NCBI RefSeq assembly: GCF_013432195.1
Contig: NZ_JACCDB010000002.1
Location: 62,001-126,000, forward strand
Direction: 5' to 3'
Length of the DNA: 64,000 nt
DNA from: Tepidicella baoligensis
GTDB taxonomy: Bacteria > Pseudomonadota > Gammaproteobacteria > Burkholderiales > Burkholderiaceae_C
The notes beneath the pieces are model-generated. The model searched no databases and was not told the DNA's origin. It worked only from the letters and a program-made list of their open reading frames with translations. The position numbers and the translations under genes were made by a program. Of the stretch, positions 50,488-59,525 are shown in pieces (the stretch's first letter is position 1; each line of letters opens with the position of its first letter).

Positions 50488-50510
50488 CACCCAACCCGAG
50501 AGAAACTTCC

Positions 50511-51398
50511 ATGTGCCCCCACGACCAGCCCCAGCACAGCGGTTGCCCGATGCATGCCACGGGTGCCACAGAAGCCATCGTCCACGAGGAAAAGGCCCAG
50601 CTCGATTTCAGCCGCGCCATGAGCTACGGCGACTATCTGCAGCTCGACGCGATCCTGAACGCGCAAAAACCGCTGTCGCCCGACCACAACGAGATGCTGT
50701 TCATCATCCAGCATCAGACCAGCGAACTCTGGATGAAGCTCATGCTGCACGAGCTGCGCGCCGCCGTGAACTGCGTGGCCAACGATCAGCTACCGGCGGC
50801 GTTCAAAATGCTGGCCCGGGTCAGTCGCATCATGGAGCAGTTGGTGCACGCCTGGGACGTGCTGGCCACCATGACGCCACCGGAATACAGCGCGATCCGG
50901 CCGTACCTGGCGCAATCGAGCGGTTTCCAAAGCTACCAGTACCGCTGCATCGAGTTTGCTTTGGGCAACAAGAACGCCGCCATGCTCAAACCCCACGCCC
51001 ACCGGCCGGACCTGCTGGCCATGGTGCAGGCCGCTTATGAAGCCCCGTCGCTGTACGACGAGTCGCTGCGCCTGTTGGCGCGCCGGGGCCTGTCGGTGCC
51101 GGCCAGCCATGTCGAGCGCGACTGGACCCAGCCCTACGAGGCGAGCGACGCCGTGGAGGCCGCGTGGCTTCAGGTTTACCGCCAACCCGAGCAACACTGG
51201 GACCTGTATCAGCTCGGCGAGGAGCTCACCGACCTGGAAGATGCCTTCCGCCTCTGGCGCTTCCGGCATCTGACCACGGTGGAGCGGGTGATCGGCTTCA
51301 AGCGCGGCACCGGGGGCACCAGCGGTGTGGGCTACCTGCGCAAGATGCTGGACGTGGTGCTGTTCCCCGAAATCTGGAAACTGCGCACCGACCTCTGA
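50511..51398 (+). CDS. kynA: tryptophan 2,3-dioxygenase
   Basis: A 295-residue heme dioxygenase, the first enzyme of the pathway. Signature blocks are [39 protein letters not shown] (with the distal His), [20 protein letters not shown] and [18 protein letters not shown]. It is last in the operon, 23 bp after kynU, with GAGAG before the ATG. Confidence 0.96.
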   Translation: MCPHDQPQHSGCPMHATGATEAIVHEEKAQLDFSRAMSYGDYLQLDAILNAQKPLSPDHNEMLFIIQHQTSELWMKLMLHELRAAVNCVANDQLPAAFKMLARVSRIMEQLVHAWDVLATMTPPEYSAIRPYLAQSSGFQSYQYRCIEFALGNKNAAMLKPHAHRPDLLAMVQAAYEAPSLYDESLRLLARRGLSVPASHVERDWTQPYEASDAVEAAWLQVYRQPEQHWDLYQLGEELTDLEDAFRLWRFRHLTTVERVIGFKRGTGGTSGVGYLRKMLDVVLFPEIWKLRTDL

Positions 51399-51412
51399 CG
51401 CCCGGTGCCGGT

Positions 51413-52330
51413 TCAGGCCGGCGGTATCATGGGAACGGGCGAAACCGCCAGCACGCCTTGTACGGCGGCAGCCAAGGCGTCCGACATGGACACCACGTTG
51501 GAGGGATGCGGGATGCAATCGGTGCTCCAGACCGCCCCCACGCCGGCCGCTTGCAAGACCTCCAGGGCATCACCGGCAAACAGCGCGTGCGTAACGGCCA
51601 CGTCCACCGAGGCTGCGCCGGCTTGCCGCAACAGCCGCGTGGCTTGCGCCACGGTATGGCCCGTGCTGGCCATGTCGTCGAGGATCACCACCTGGCGCCC
51701 CGCCCAGGCCCGGTCGGGCAACTCGATGCGCACCGAACGGTCCCCATCCCGGACCTTGCGGCAGACCGCGCTGTCGTTGCCGTGCCGCCGGGCAGCCTGC
51801 GCCACCCATTGCGCGGACTCCTCATCCGGCCCCAGCAGCAGGGCTCCCGGACGCTGCTGGGCAATCCAGTCAGCCAACGCCGGGGCGCCACTGAGCACCA
51901 CCGGCTGGGCCACCGGCACCGCTTCGGCCAACGTGGCCACCCGGTGCAGGTGTGGATCGACCGTGATCACGGCATCGAAGAGGTCGGCCAGAAACCCGCC
52001 GACGATGCGCTGACTCACCACTTCGCCAGGGCGAAATGCCATGTCCTGCCGCATGTAGCCCAAATAGGGGGACACGAGGCAGAGGTGCGCCACCCCCGCC
52101 TGACGGGCCGCCCGGGCCACCAGCAGCAGTTCGACGAGCTTTTCATTGGGCTGGTGCAACCCCCGGTACACGACCACCTGCTCGGGCAGAACCTCGGGCA
52201 ACCGAAGCTTGAGCTCGCCGTCGGGAAAGCGGTGCCGCTCCACGGTCGTCAGCGCCCAGCGCCCGGCAGCGGCGAGCCGCCGCGCAGCAGCGCACTCGTC
52301 TTCGAAACACAGCAACAAGGGATCGGTCAT
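51413..52330 (-). CDS. PRPP synthetase paralogue (class III-like)
   Basis: A 305-residue ribose-phosphate diphosphokinase homologue, clearly different from prs at 30327. It keeps RFPDGELKLRLPE, SPYLGYMRQDMAF, DPHLHRVATL and the PRPP loop VVILDDMASTGHT, but the segment after the flexible loop reads GPDEESAQWV, as in archaeal enzymes. It starts 2 bp after the phosphorylase gene, so the two act together. It may make PRPP from ribose 5-phosphate or from a phosphorylase product; the reaction is not proven. Confidence 0.75.
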   Translation of the reverse strand: MTDPLLLCFEDECAAARRLAAAGRWALTTVERHRFPDGELKLRLPEVLPEQVVVYRGLHQPNEKLVELLLVARAARQAGVAHLCLVSPYLGYMRQDMAFRPGEVVSQRIVGGFLADLFDAVITVDPHLHRVATLAEAVPVAQPVVLSGAPALADWIAQQRPGALLLGPDEESAQWVAQAARRHGNDSAVCRKVRDGDRSVRIELPDRAWAGRQVVILDDMASTGHTVAQATRLLRQAGAASVDVAVTHALFAGDALEVLQAAGVGAVWSTDCIPHPSNVVSMSDALAAAVQGVLAVSPVPMIPPA

Positions 52331-52332
52331 GC

Positions 52333-53925
52333 TCAGAATTCCACGAACACGCCGGGCACCTCCTCAGGCGGCCCTACGCGATAGGCGCTGTCACGCTGGA
52401 TGGCCTGTCTGGCAAAGGCCAGGTCGGACTGATAAGCCGCATGGACCCGGTACAGCACCTCACCGGCCGCCACCGCATCGCCCAACTTGCGCATCAGGTC
52501 CACCCCGGCCCCTTTGACCTTGGGCGCACCGGCCAGTTGGGCGATGCGGGCGATCTGCAGGTTGTCGATGCCAGTGACCACCCCGTCGCGCTCGGCCACC
52601 ACCTCGAAGGTCAGCGAACCCAGGGTCGGGCGCTCGGGATCGAATGCCACCCCGCCTTGGGCCGCGATGATCGCCTGCATCTTTTCCAAGGCCCGCCCGG
52701 AGTCGAGGATGTCACGCGCGATGGCATAGCCATCGCCGCCGCGGATGTCCGGGTCGCACTCCAGCAACCGCCCCGCCAGACGCAGGGATTTCTGGCGCAG
52801 ATCCTGCGGTGCCATCGGGTGGTTCTGCAGCACCCGCATCACATCGCGGGCTTCCAGGGCCGGGCCCACGCCCTGCCCGATCGGCTGACGACCGTCGGTG
52901 ATCACGACGTCCAGGGACAGCCCAAGCCGGTGCGCCACGTACTCGAACAAGCGGCGCAACTTCTGGGCCTCCGGCATGGAGCGAACCTTGGCCGTGGGAC
53001 CGATCGGGATGTCCAGCACCAAATGGCTGGAACCGGCGGCCATCTTCTTGCTCAGGATCGACGCCACCATCTGACCCGGCGAATCGAGCGACAAGGGCCG
53101 CTCGACCGCAATCAGCACGTCATCGGCTGGAGAGAGTTTGGCCGTGCCGCCCCAGGCCAGGCAGGCCCGGTGCTCGCGCACGATTTCGCTGAGACGGTCG
53201 AACGGCAGCTCCACATGGGCCAGCACTTCCATGGTGTCGGCCGTGCCTGCCGGCGAAGTGATGGCCCGGGAGGATGTTTTCGGGCATACCAGCCCGTGCG
53301 CCGCCACGATGGGCACCACCAACATGGAGGTGCGGTTGCCGGGTATGCCACCGATGCAATGCTTGTCCACCACCAGACGCTCGTGCCAGTCCAACCGGCG
53401 ACCGCTGGCGATCATCGCTTCCGTGAGGAAGTACACCTCTTCGCGGTCCAGCTCCCCACGGTGGGTGGCCACCACGAAGGCCGAAAGCTCGATCTTGGAG
53501 TAGCGGTGCTCGGCAATGTCGCGCACGATGGCGTGAAAATCCTCTCGCGTCAGGCGCTCGCCGTGGATCTTGCGATGCAACGCGGCGATGGAAGCCGGGG
53601 GTTCGGCCTGCGAAATGAAAGCGGGATGCCCCGGCTCCACGCCCATCTGGGCAAAAGCATCTTCGGACAACCCGAGCTCGTCACACTGCACGATGCGCGG
53701 ATCGGAGGTGACGTTGAGCGTGGCCAGGATGCGGCGGCCATTGGCACGGACTTCGACCTTGGACAAGGCCTGAAACCCTTCGGCACGGTACACCGCGCAA
53801 TCCCGGTGCAGATAGGCCACGTTCTCGCGGTAGGTGTCGATCGCGACGCGGCGCAGCCGCAACCCACCGTCACCCGCATCAACCTCGGGTGTGCTCACTG
53901 GATCGTTGGTCAAAGGATTCACCAC
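52333..53925 (-). CDS. thymidine/AMP phosphorylase family protein
   Basis: A 530-residue phosphorylase of the group that includes archaeal AMP phosphorylase. An N-terminal extension of about 90 residues precedes the catalytic part with [48 protein letters not shown] (phosphate site) and a C-terminal PYNP-type domain ([22 protein letters not shown]). Standard bacterial DeoA lacks the long N-terminus. AMP + phosphate to ribose 1,5-bisphosphate + adenine is likely, but thymidine phosphorolysis cannot be excluded. The start is GTG at 53925 or 53922; AGGAG spacing favours the latter. Confidence 0.8.
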   Translation of the reverse strand: MVNPLTNDPVSTPEVDAGDGGLRLRRVAIDTYRENVAYLHRDCAVYRAEGFQALSKVEVRANGRRILATLNVTSDPRIVQCDELGLSEDAFAQMGVEPGHPAFISQAEPPASIAALHRKIHGERLTREDFHAIVRDIAEHRYSKIELSAFVVATHRGELDREEVYFLTEAMIASGRRLDWHERLVVDKHCIGGIPGNRTSMLVVPIVAAHGLVCPKTSSRAITSPAGTADTMEVLAHVELPFDRLSEIVREHRACLAWGGTAKLSPADDVLIAVERPLSLDSPGQMVASILSKKMAAGSSHLVLDIPIGPTAKVRSMPEAQKLRRLFEYVAHRLGLSLDVVITDGRQPIGQGVGPALEARDVMRVLQNHPMAPQDLRQKSLRLAGRLLECDPDIRGGDGYAIARDILDSGRALEKMQAIIAAQGGVAFDPERPTLGSLTFEVVAERDGVVTGIDNLQIARIAQLAGAPKVKGAGVDLMRKLGDAVAAGEVLYRVHAAYQSDLAFARQAIQRDSAYRVGPPEEVPGVFVEF

Positions 53926-53932
53926 GCGCTCC

Positions 53933-54952
53933 TCACTGTGGACGGATGTTGTGGCGTTCGATCACGTCACGCATACGGGCAGTGTCCACCCGGACCCGGT
54001 TGGCCAACCCCTCGGCAGAGGTGCCGGCCACCTGCCAGCCCAGGGCGAAGATTTTGTCGCGGATCTCGGGGCGACGCACGATCTCGGCCAAGGCTGCCGA
54101 CACGCGCTGGATATGTTTCGGGTTCATGCGGGCCGGGGCAGCCACCGCATTCCAGATTTCCATCTGGAAACCCGACAGACCCAGTTCCGCCAGACTGGCC
54201 ACCTGAGGCACCAGGGCGCTGCGCCCCGCCGAAGTGAGACCGACGGCCTTGAGCTTGCCGGCCTGTACCTGGGGCATGGCCAGACCGGGAGGCAGCAGCG
54301 CGACCTGCACATCGCCCTGCATCATGGCGTTGATCACCTGCGGGTTACCAGGATACGGCACATGCACCGCCTGCCAGCCCGCCGCACCCTTGAACATTTC
54401 CATGCCGATGTGGGCCACGGTACCGACCCCGGGCGAGCCATAGTTCCAGCGCGCGCCAGCGGCACGGCCTGCGGCCAGGATGGCCGCGGCATCACCGGGC
54501 ACCTGGGCACCGGCAGTCAGCACCAGGGGGGAAGTGGCCAGCAGGGAGACCGGCGCCAGGTCGGTCAACGGATCGTAGGGGGTGGCGGGATTGAGGATCT
54601 TGGCGATGGTCATGTTGCCGTTGATCAGCAGGCCCAAGGTGTGGCCATCGTCGGCACGGGCCACCGCGTCGGCCGCCACGTTGCCGCCGGCACCCGGACG
54701 GTTTTCCACCACCACCGGCTGACCCAGCGCCTGGGCCAGCGGCTCGGCGATGGTGCGCGCCATCAAGTCGGGCGAAGAACCGGGAGGAAAGCCCACCAGC
54801 AGGCGAACGGGGCGGCTCGGCCATGCGGTCTGGGCCCAGACCAGACCATGCGCCCAACCCAGACTGCTCAGCCCCAGACTGGCGGCCACCGCCTGCACGA
54901 GCCGACGTCGGCCGCGCTGTAGGGGTGGGTCCATGGAATGTTGTGGTGTCAT
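53933..54952 (-). CDS. Bug-family tripartite tricarboxylate transporter substrate-binding protein
   Basis: A 339-residue periplasmic binding protein of the Bug/TctC family, greatly expanded in Burkholderiales. The signal region [20 protein letters not shown] is Tat-like; [38 protein letters not shown] and [16 protein letters not shown] are family blocks. No TctA/TctB genes are adjacent, as is common for orphan Bug proteins. The ligand is unknown, probably a carboxylate. It lies 7 bp before the phosphorylase gene in the same direction. Confidence 0.9.
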   Translation of the reverse strand: MTPQHSMDPPLQRGRRRLVQAVAASLGLSSLGWAHGLVWAQTAWPSRPVRLLVGFPPGSSPDLMARTIAEPLAQALGQPVVVENRPGAGGNVAADAVARADDGHTLGLLINGNMTIAKILNPATPYDPLTDLAPVSLLATSPLVLTAGAQVPGDAAAILAAGRAAGARWNYGSPGVGTVAHIGMEMFKGAAGWQAVHVPYPGNPQVINAMMQGDVQVALLPPGLAMPQVQAGKLKAVGLTSAGRSALVPQVASLAELGLSGFQMEIWNAVAAPARMNPKHIQRVSAALAEIVRRPEIRDKIFALGWQVAGTSAEGLANRVRVDTARMRDVIERHNIRPQ

Positions 54953-55002
54953 GCGGGTATCGTATCCTGTGTAACGCAGACTGCTCCCTCAACCATAACC
55001 GA

Positions 55003-56223
55003 TCAAGCGGGGGCCGCAGGCCCTGCGTACAGCCGGGGAACATCCAGCAGCCGTTCGCCCAGGCAGGCCATGGCGGTGTCGCGCCCCCAGCGCAGCCACC
55101 CATCGGCGTGAAAAATCGTCCCGTTGCGCTGGGATCGGGCCTGCACCCAGGCACAGCGCCGCCAGCGGTGCCCGGCCCAGTGCTGCAACACGGAGGACCA
55201 ACGAATGGGCGGGGTCGGAACTGCCGTGAGCAACCGGCCCAGCGTCCAGGCGTCCTCCAGAGCCATGGCCGCTCCCTGGGCCAGATAGGGCCGCATGGGG
55301 TGAGCCGCATCGCCCAGCAGCGCCACCGGGCCCTGCGCCATGGCCTCGGGCCCTGACACGGGTGGGCGCCCGAACAGCGGCCACAGGCGCCAGCCTGAAA
55401 CGGCCTCCAGCACCCGTTGCAGGTCTGGCGCCACCACCCCGGCGGCCCGATGCAAGCCCTCCACACTGGCCTGATGATCCCACCCCGCCGGCTCGCTGGG
55501 CAGCTCACCGTGGACCACCACGACCACATTGAGCCATTCGCCACGCCGCACTGGGTAGTGGACCGCATGCATGCGCGGGCCCAGCCAGGCACACACAGCC
55601 GAGGACACCCCGCCGACAGCCACATCGGCCATGCGGACCATGCCCCGATACGCCAGATGTCCACTGAACCGGGCCGGCTCGTCCCTCCACACCCGCTCAC
55701 GGACCCGGCTCCAGAGCCCGTCGCAACCGAGCAGGACCCGAGCCTGCCAGCACGTGCTTTCGGCAGTGGAGGCGCTCACCCCCTCTGGCTCCACCTGAAC
55801 CGTTTCGATGCACTGCCTCAGATGACACGACACCCCGCCCGAAGCGTTCACAGCGTCCAGCAGCAGCCGGTGCAGATCGGCTCGGTGGATGGTGGCGTAA
55901 GGCGCGCCGTAGCGATCCACGGCCCGCTCACCGAGCCGCAACGCTCCCAGCGCACGACCCGAGCGGGCGTCGCGCACACGCAAGTCAGAGGGAAAGGCGG
56001 CCACCGACCGCAACGCCGCTTCCAGCCCCCAGTCGCGCAACACGCGCACCGCATTGGGCCCCAGCTGGATGCCGGCTCCCACTTCGGAAAAGGCATCGGC
56101 CTGTTCCACCAGATCCAGTCGCATCTCAGGGCGCGCCTGACGAACCGCCAGCGCCGCAGCCAGGCCCGCCATGCCGCCGCCCACGACCAGCACATCGGTC
56201 TGGGCCGAAGCGGTTTCGGACAT
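55003..56223 (-). CDS. FAD-dependent aromatic monooxygenase
   Basis: A 406-residue group A flavin hydroxylase. FAD-binding VLVVGGGMAGLAAALAVRQ, the DG motif LLGCDGLWSRVRERV, and the second FAD block VALLGDAAHPMRPYLAQGAAMALEDAWTL are intact. It resembles salicylate and 3-hydroxybenzoate 6-hydroxylases; substrate unknown. The start at 56223 (MSETASA) was chosen; a longer frame overlaps sppA. Last gene of a minus-strand run with sppA and the Rieske gene. Confidence 0.88.
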   Translation of the reverse strand: MSETASAQTDVLVVGGGMAGLAAALAVRQARPEMRLDLVEQADAFSEVGAGIQLGPNAVRVLRDWGLEAALRSVAAFPSDLRVRDARSGRALGALRLGERAVDRYGAPYATIHRADLHRLLLDAVNASGGVSCHLRQCIETVQVEPEGVSASTAESTCWQARVLLGCDGLWSRVRERVWRDEPARFSGHLAYRGMVRMADVAVGGVSSAVCAWLGPRMHAVHYPVRRGEWLNVVVVVHGELPSEPAGWDHQASVEGLHRAAGVVAPDLQRVLEAVSGWRLWPLFGRPPVSGPEAMAQGPVALLGDAAHPMRPYLAQGAAMALEDAWTLGRLLTAVPTPPIRWSSVLQHWAGHRWRRCAWVQARSQRNGTIFHADGWLRWGRDTAMACLGERLLDVPRLYAGPAAPA

Positions 56224-56231
56224 CGTCACGC

Positions 56232-57191
56232 TCAACGCAACACCCAGCCCCAATCCCGCAAGGTATGCAGGGCGCTTTCCCCCACGCCAGCCCCGAAACG
56301 GCGCGCCAGCCGCTGCGCCACGTTCTCGCGCTGCGTATAGTCGATGATCTCCTCGGCCTGAATCACGTCCCGGGCCACCTGTTCCAGGCTGGCCAGCTCG
56401 TCGGCCAGGCCGAGCGCCACCGCACGTTGACCGCTCCAGACCAGACCACTGAAGATTTCGGGCGTCTCCACGAGGCGTTCGCCACGCCCACGCCGGACCA
56501 CTTCGATGAACTGCTGGTGGATGTCGTCGAGCATTTCCTGCACGTGCCGCATCTGCGCCTCGGACTGCGGGCTGAACGGGTCCATGAATCCCTTGTTCTC
56601 CCCTGCGGTCATGAGCCGCCGCTCGACACCGAGCTTGTCCATCAGCCCGGTGAAACCGAAACCGTTCATCATCACCCCGATGCTGCCAACGATGCTGGCC
56701 TTGTCCACATAGATGTTGTCGGCCGCCGAGGCGATGTAGTACGCCGCCGAGGCACAGGTTTCCTCGACCACGGCATGAATGGGTTTGCCGTGCAGCGCCT
56801 TGAGCCGGTGGATTTCGTCAGCGATGATCCCCGCCTGCACGGGGCTGCCCCCGGGAGAGTTGATCAGCAACACCACACCCTGGGCACCGGGATCCTCGAA
56901 AGCCGAGCGCAACGAGGCGACGATGCTCTGGGCGCTCGCCTCGGCATCGGCCGCGATGGCCCCCCGCACCTCGATCAAAGCCGTGTGCGGCTTGCTCACA
57001 CTGCTTGAAAGCGACAAGTCGCGCTGAATCAGCCACACCAGCGTTGCCAGCAGCCCGATCCACAGCAACCGAAAAAAGATTTTCCAGCGCCGGGCGGCGC
57101 GCTGCTCCGCCACCGTGGCGAGAACGAGCTTTTCGAGCGTCTGCCGCTCCCAGCCGACGGAGGATGATTCAGAAGAGTGGGGATCTTGCAT
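56232..57191 (-). CDS. sppA: signal peptide peptidase SppA, S49 family
   Basis: A 319-residue membrane-anchored protease (single-domain type). One membrane segment near residues 40-55 (IFFRLLWIGLLATLVWLI) precedes the domain with LLINSPGGSPVQAGIIADE, the nucleophile block ETCASAAYYIASAADNIYVDKASIVGSIGVMM (Ser and the lysine/Ser environment) and GRGERLVETPEIFSGLVWSGQRAVALGLAD. It degrades cleaved signal peptides. The start at 57191 is preferred because upstream codons overlap the Rieske gene. Confidence 0.92.
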   Translation of the reverse strand: MQDPHSSESSSVGWERQTLEKLVLATVAEQRAARRWKIFFRLLWIGLLATLVWLIQRDLSLSSSVSKPHTALIEVRGAIAADAEASAQSIVASLRSAFEDPGAQGVVLLINSPGGSPVQAGIIADEIHRLKALHGKPIHAVVEETCASAAYYIASAADNIYVDKASIVGSIGVMMNGFGFTGLMDKLGVERRLMTAGENKGFMDPFSPQSEAQMRHVQEMLDDIHQQFIEVVRRGRGERLVETPEIFSGLVWSGQRAVALGLADELASLEQVARDVIQAEEIIDYTQRENVAQRLARRFGAGVGESALHTLRDWGWVLR

Positions 57192-57199
57192 GTTTGAAC

Positions 57200-57577
57200 T
57201 CAGAAGGACACCGGTTGAAGGTTGTATTGTGACCGCCAAAACACCACCCCTTCGTGCTCCAGCACCTCGATCTTCACCAGGGGTCCGCGCCCTGGCCCAC
57301 CGACGCAGGCACCGGTATCGGGCCGAAACAGCGCACCGTGCGAAGCACAGACCAGCCAATGCCCGGTGAGATCGAAGACATGGTTGGGGCGCCAGTCCAG
57401 CTCCATCGCCACATGGCTACAGCGGTTGAGATAGGCATAGACCACTCCCTGATAGCGGATGGCGAACGCCCGGCACGTCTGGCCCCCATAGACCACGTCG
57501 AACGGACAGGCCAGTCCACCATCGACAAGATCGCGGCTGTTGCACAGGGCGTGGAGGTCGGGTTGCGGCGGCGTCAT
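57200..57577 (-). CDS. Rieske [2Fe-2S] domain protein
   Basis: A 125-residue stand-alone Rieske protein with cluster ligands in CSHVAMELDW and CASHGALF (C-x-H and C-x2-H). No signal peptide or membrane segment is seen, so it is soluble, like the ferredoxins of dioxygenases; it may instead serve an unknown redox enzyme. It precedes sppA by 8 bp and is divergent from maf. Confidence 0.88.
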   Translation of the reverse strand: MTPPQPDLHALCNSRDLVDGGLACPFDVVYGGQTCRAFAIRYQGVVYAYLNRCSHVAMELDWRPNHVFDLTGHWLVCASHGALFRPDTGACVGGPGRGPLVKIEVLEHEGVVFWRSQYNLQPVSF

Positions 57578-57633
57578 CGCCCTCTACGGTATCGCAAAAC
57601 CGCCGGCCAGCGAAATATCCCGACAATACCGGC

Positions 57634-58239
57634 ATGAACCACCCTTCCCCTGCCAAGATGGTCCGCCCCCTGGTGCTGGGCTCGACCTCGCGCTACCGGC
57701 GTGAACTGCTGCAACGCCTGCACCTGCCGTTCGATGTCGTCTCGTCCGATGTGGACGAAACCCCCCTGCCCGGGGAATCCCCTGCCGCGCTGGCGCAGCG
57801 CCTGGCGCTGGCCAAGGCCCGCGCCGTGGCGGCCCTGCGACCGGACGCCGTGGTGATTGGCAGCGACCAGGTGGCCGATCTGGCCGGCGAACCACTGGGC
57901 AAGCCCGGCAACCACGAGCGCGCTGTGCATCAATTGCGCCGCATGAGCGGCCAGACCGTGGTGTTCCAGACCGCCGTGGCCGTGGTGTGTGCGGCCACCG
58001 GCTTCGAACGGTGCGAACTCGCCGAAGTGCGCGTGGTGTTTCGCACCCTCTCGGACGCCGAAATCGAGCGCTACCTGCGCACCGAGCAACCCTATGACTG
58101 TGCTGGCAGCGCCAAGAGCGAAGGCCTGGGCATTGCGCTGCTCGATCGCATCGACAACGACGACCCGACCGCGCTGGTCGGTCTGCCGCTGATCCGCACC
58201 GCCAGGCTGCTGCGCGAAGCCGGACTGGTGCTGCCATGA
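57634..58239 (+). CDS. Maf-like nucleotide pyrophosphatase, YceF type
   Basis: A 201-residue Maf protein. LGSTSRYRRELLQRL, the DETP-type block DVDETPLPGESP and GSDQVADLAGEPLGKPG match the subgroup acting on 7-methyl-GTP, UTP or modified nucleotides. The start is ATG at 57634, or MVRPL at 57658; the two cannot be told apart. The downstream methylase overlaps by 4 bp. Confidence 0.9.
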   Translation: MNHPSPAKMVRPLVLGSTSRYRRELLQRLHLPFDVVSSDVDETPLPGESPAALAQRLALAKARAVAALRPDAVVIGSDQVADLAGEPLGKPGNHERAVHQLRRMSGQTVVFQTAVAVVCAATGFERCELAEVRVVFRTLSDAEIERYLRTEQPYDCAGSAKSEGLGIALLDRIDNDDPTALVGLPLIRTARLLREAGLVLP

Positions 58240-59012
58240 ACCCACTCACCCGCCCGGGCACGCTGTACCTCGTGCCCACGCCGCTGGATTTCGGTTGCGA
58301 AGCCGCGCCCGATCTGTCGCATGCGCTGCCCGAGGCGACCATCGCCATGGCCGCACGCCTCTCCCACTGGATCACGGAAAACGCCAAGAGCACGCGCGCC
58401 TTTCTGAAACGGATCGATGCCACGCACCCGCTCGCCGCGCCCTTGCAGGCGCAACAGATCACCGAGCTGCCGCGCCAGGTGCACAAAAAGGGCGATCACG
58501 ACCCGACCAGCGCCTTCGATGCCCGCCCGCTGCTGGCCGCCGCCGTGGCGGGTGAGGACATGGGGCTGGTCAGCGAAGCCGGTATGCCCGCCATCGCCGA
58601 CCCTGGCGCTTCCGTGGTGCGCGCGGCGCACGCCTTGGGGCTGCCGGTGTTGCCACTGGTGGGGCCGGTGTCGCTGATGCTGGCGCTGGCGGCCAGTGGG
58701 TTGAATGGCCAGCACTTTGCCTTTGTGGGCTATTTGCCCCAGGAAGCGACTGCAAGGGCCCAGCGGGTGCGGGAACTGGAAGCCCTGGCGCACAGGACCG
58801 GGCAGACGCAGCTGTTCATCGAGACGCCTTACCGCAACGAAGCCTTGTTGCAAGGGCTGTTGACCACGCTGAAGCCGACCACGCGGCTGGCGCTGTGCTG
58901 CGGGGTCACGCTGCCTGAACAGGCGGTGTTCAGTGGCACGGTGGCGGACTGGAAAAAGCGCAAACCGACATTGCCGTTGGCGTTGCCGGCGGTGTTTTTG
59001 GTGGGGCGGTGA
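58236..59012 (+). CDS. tetrapyrrole-methylase-fold SAM methyltransferase (RsmI-like)
   Basis: A 258-residue protein of the corrin/porphyrin methylase superfamily. GTLYLVPTPLDFG replaces the usual RsmI N-terminus; VSEAGMPAIADPGASVVRAAHALGLPVLPLVGPVSLMLALAASGL is conserved and matches rRNA methyltransferase I. It differs from standard RsmI, so its substrate is uncertain. Pairing with maf is common in betaproteobacteria. The last 12 residues contact the repeat region that follows. Confidence 0.82.
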   Translation: MNPLTRPGTLYLVPTPLDFGCEAAPDLSHALPEATIAMAARLSHWITENAKSTRAFLKRIDATHPLAAPLQAQQITELPRQVHKKGDHDPTSAFDARPLLAAAVAGEDMGLVSEAGMPAIADPGASVVRAAHALGLPVLPLVGPVSLMLALAASGLNGQHFAFVGYLPQEATARAQRVRELEALAHRTGQTQLFIETPYRNEALLQGLLTTLKPTTRLALCCGVTLPEQAVFSGTVADWKKRKPTLPLALPAVFLVGR

Positions 59013-59094
59013 GAGAGGGTTTGGGTTGCTGACAGGCTGAGACAGGTTTTTGGGTGGTAGTGCCTTTGGGTGGTCGAGTCGGGGGTGAGCCCAT

Positions 59095-59271
59095 GGCCTC
59101 ATACCGTCCGCTGCGCGGCCACAAAGCGGCCACAGGCTGCCCCCCGCCTCGCCTCGCGGCATCGCTTCGCGCCCCGAAGAACTCCCCCTCGTTGATCGGG
59201 GTACAGGCTCACCTTGGGATTCGCCAATGAAACACTTCGCACACTAAGGTCTGGGTGGGGCGCAGCCTGCC
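59095..59271. repeat. 177-bp tandem repeat unit A
   Basis: The unit beginning GGCCTCATACCGTCCGCTGC is repeated at an exact 177-bp step with about a dozen substitutions and no gaps (unit B at 59272). A hairpin-rich core, ACAGGCTCACCTTGGGATT, is shared. The unit carries no gene: no protein-coding pattern was seen. It lies in the 513-bp gap between the methylase and purH. Confidence 0.9.
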
Positions 59272-59509
59272 GGCCTCATACCGTCCGCTGCGCGGCCACA
59301 AATCGGCCACAGGCTCACCCCCGACTCGCCTCGCGGCATCGTTTCGCGCCCAGAAGAACTCCCCCTCGTTGAACGGGGTACAGGCTCACCTTGGGATTTG
59401 CCAATGAAACACTTCGCACACTAAGGTCTGGGTGGGGCGGAGCCTGTTGGCCGATTTGTGGCCGCGCAGCGGACGGTATGAGGCCGGCAGGCTGCGCCCC
59501 ACCCAGACC
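59248..59509. repeat. 61-bp perfect inverted repeat enclosing unit B
   Basis: The 61 bases 59248-59308 (GGTCTGGGTGGGGCGC onward to AATCGGCC) return exactly as reverse complement at 59449-59509, with 140 bp between. The right arm ends 16 bp before the purH stop. Such an arm could fold in RNA and serve as terminator for the two convergent genes. Confidence 0.93.
59272..59448. repeat. 177-bp tandem repeat unit B
   Basis: Second copy of the unit at 59095, immediately adjacent. Its first 37 bases form part of a 61-bp sequence (59248-59308) that is perfectly inverted at 59449-59509. CTCACCCCCGACTCG (59313 onward) is also found inverted at about 59076-59089, so the region is a mosaic of inverted and direct repeats. 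Confidence 0.9.
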
Positions 59510-59525
59510 ACCCCGCCAACGCCAA

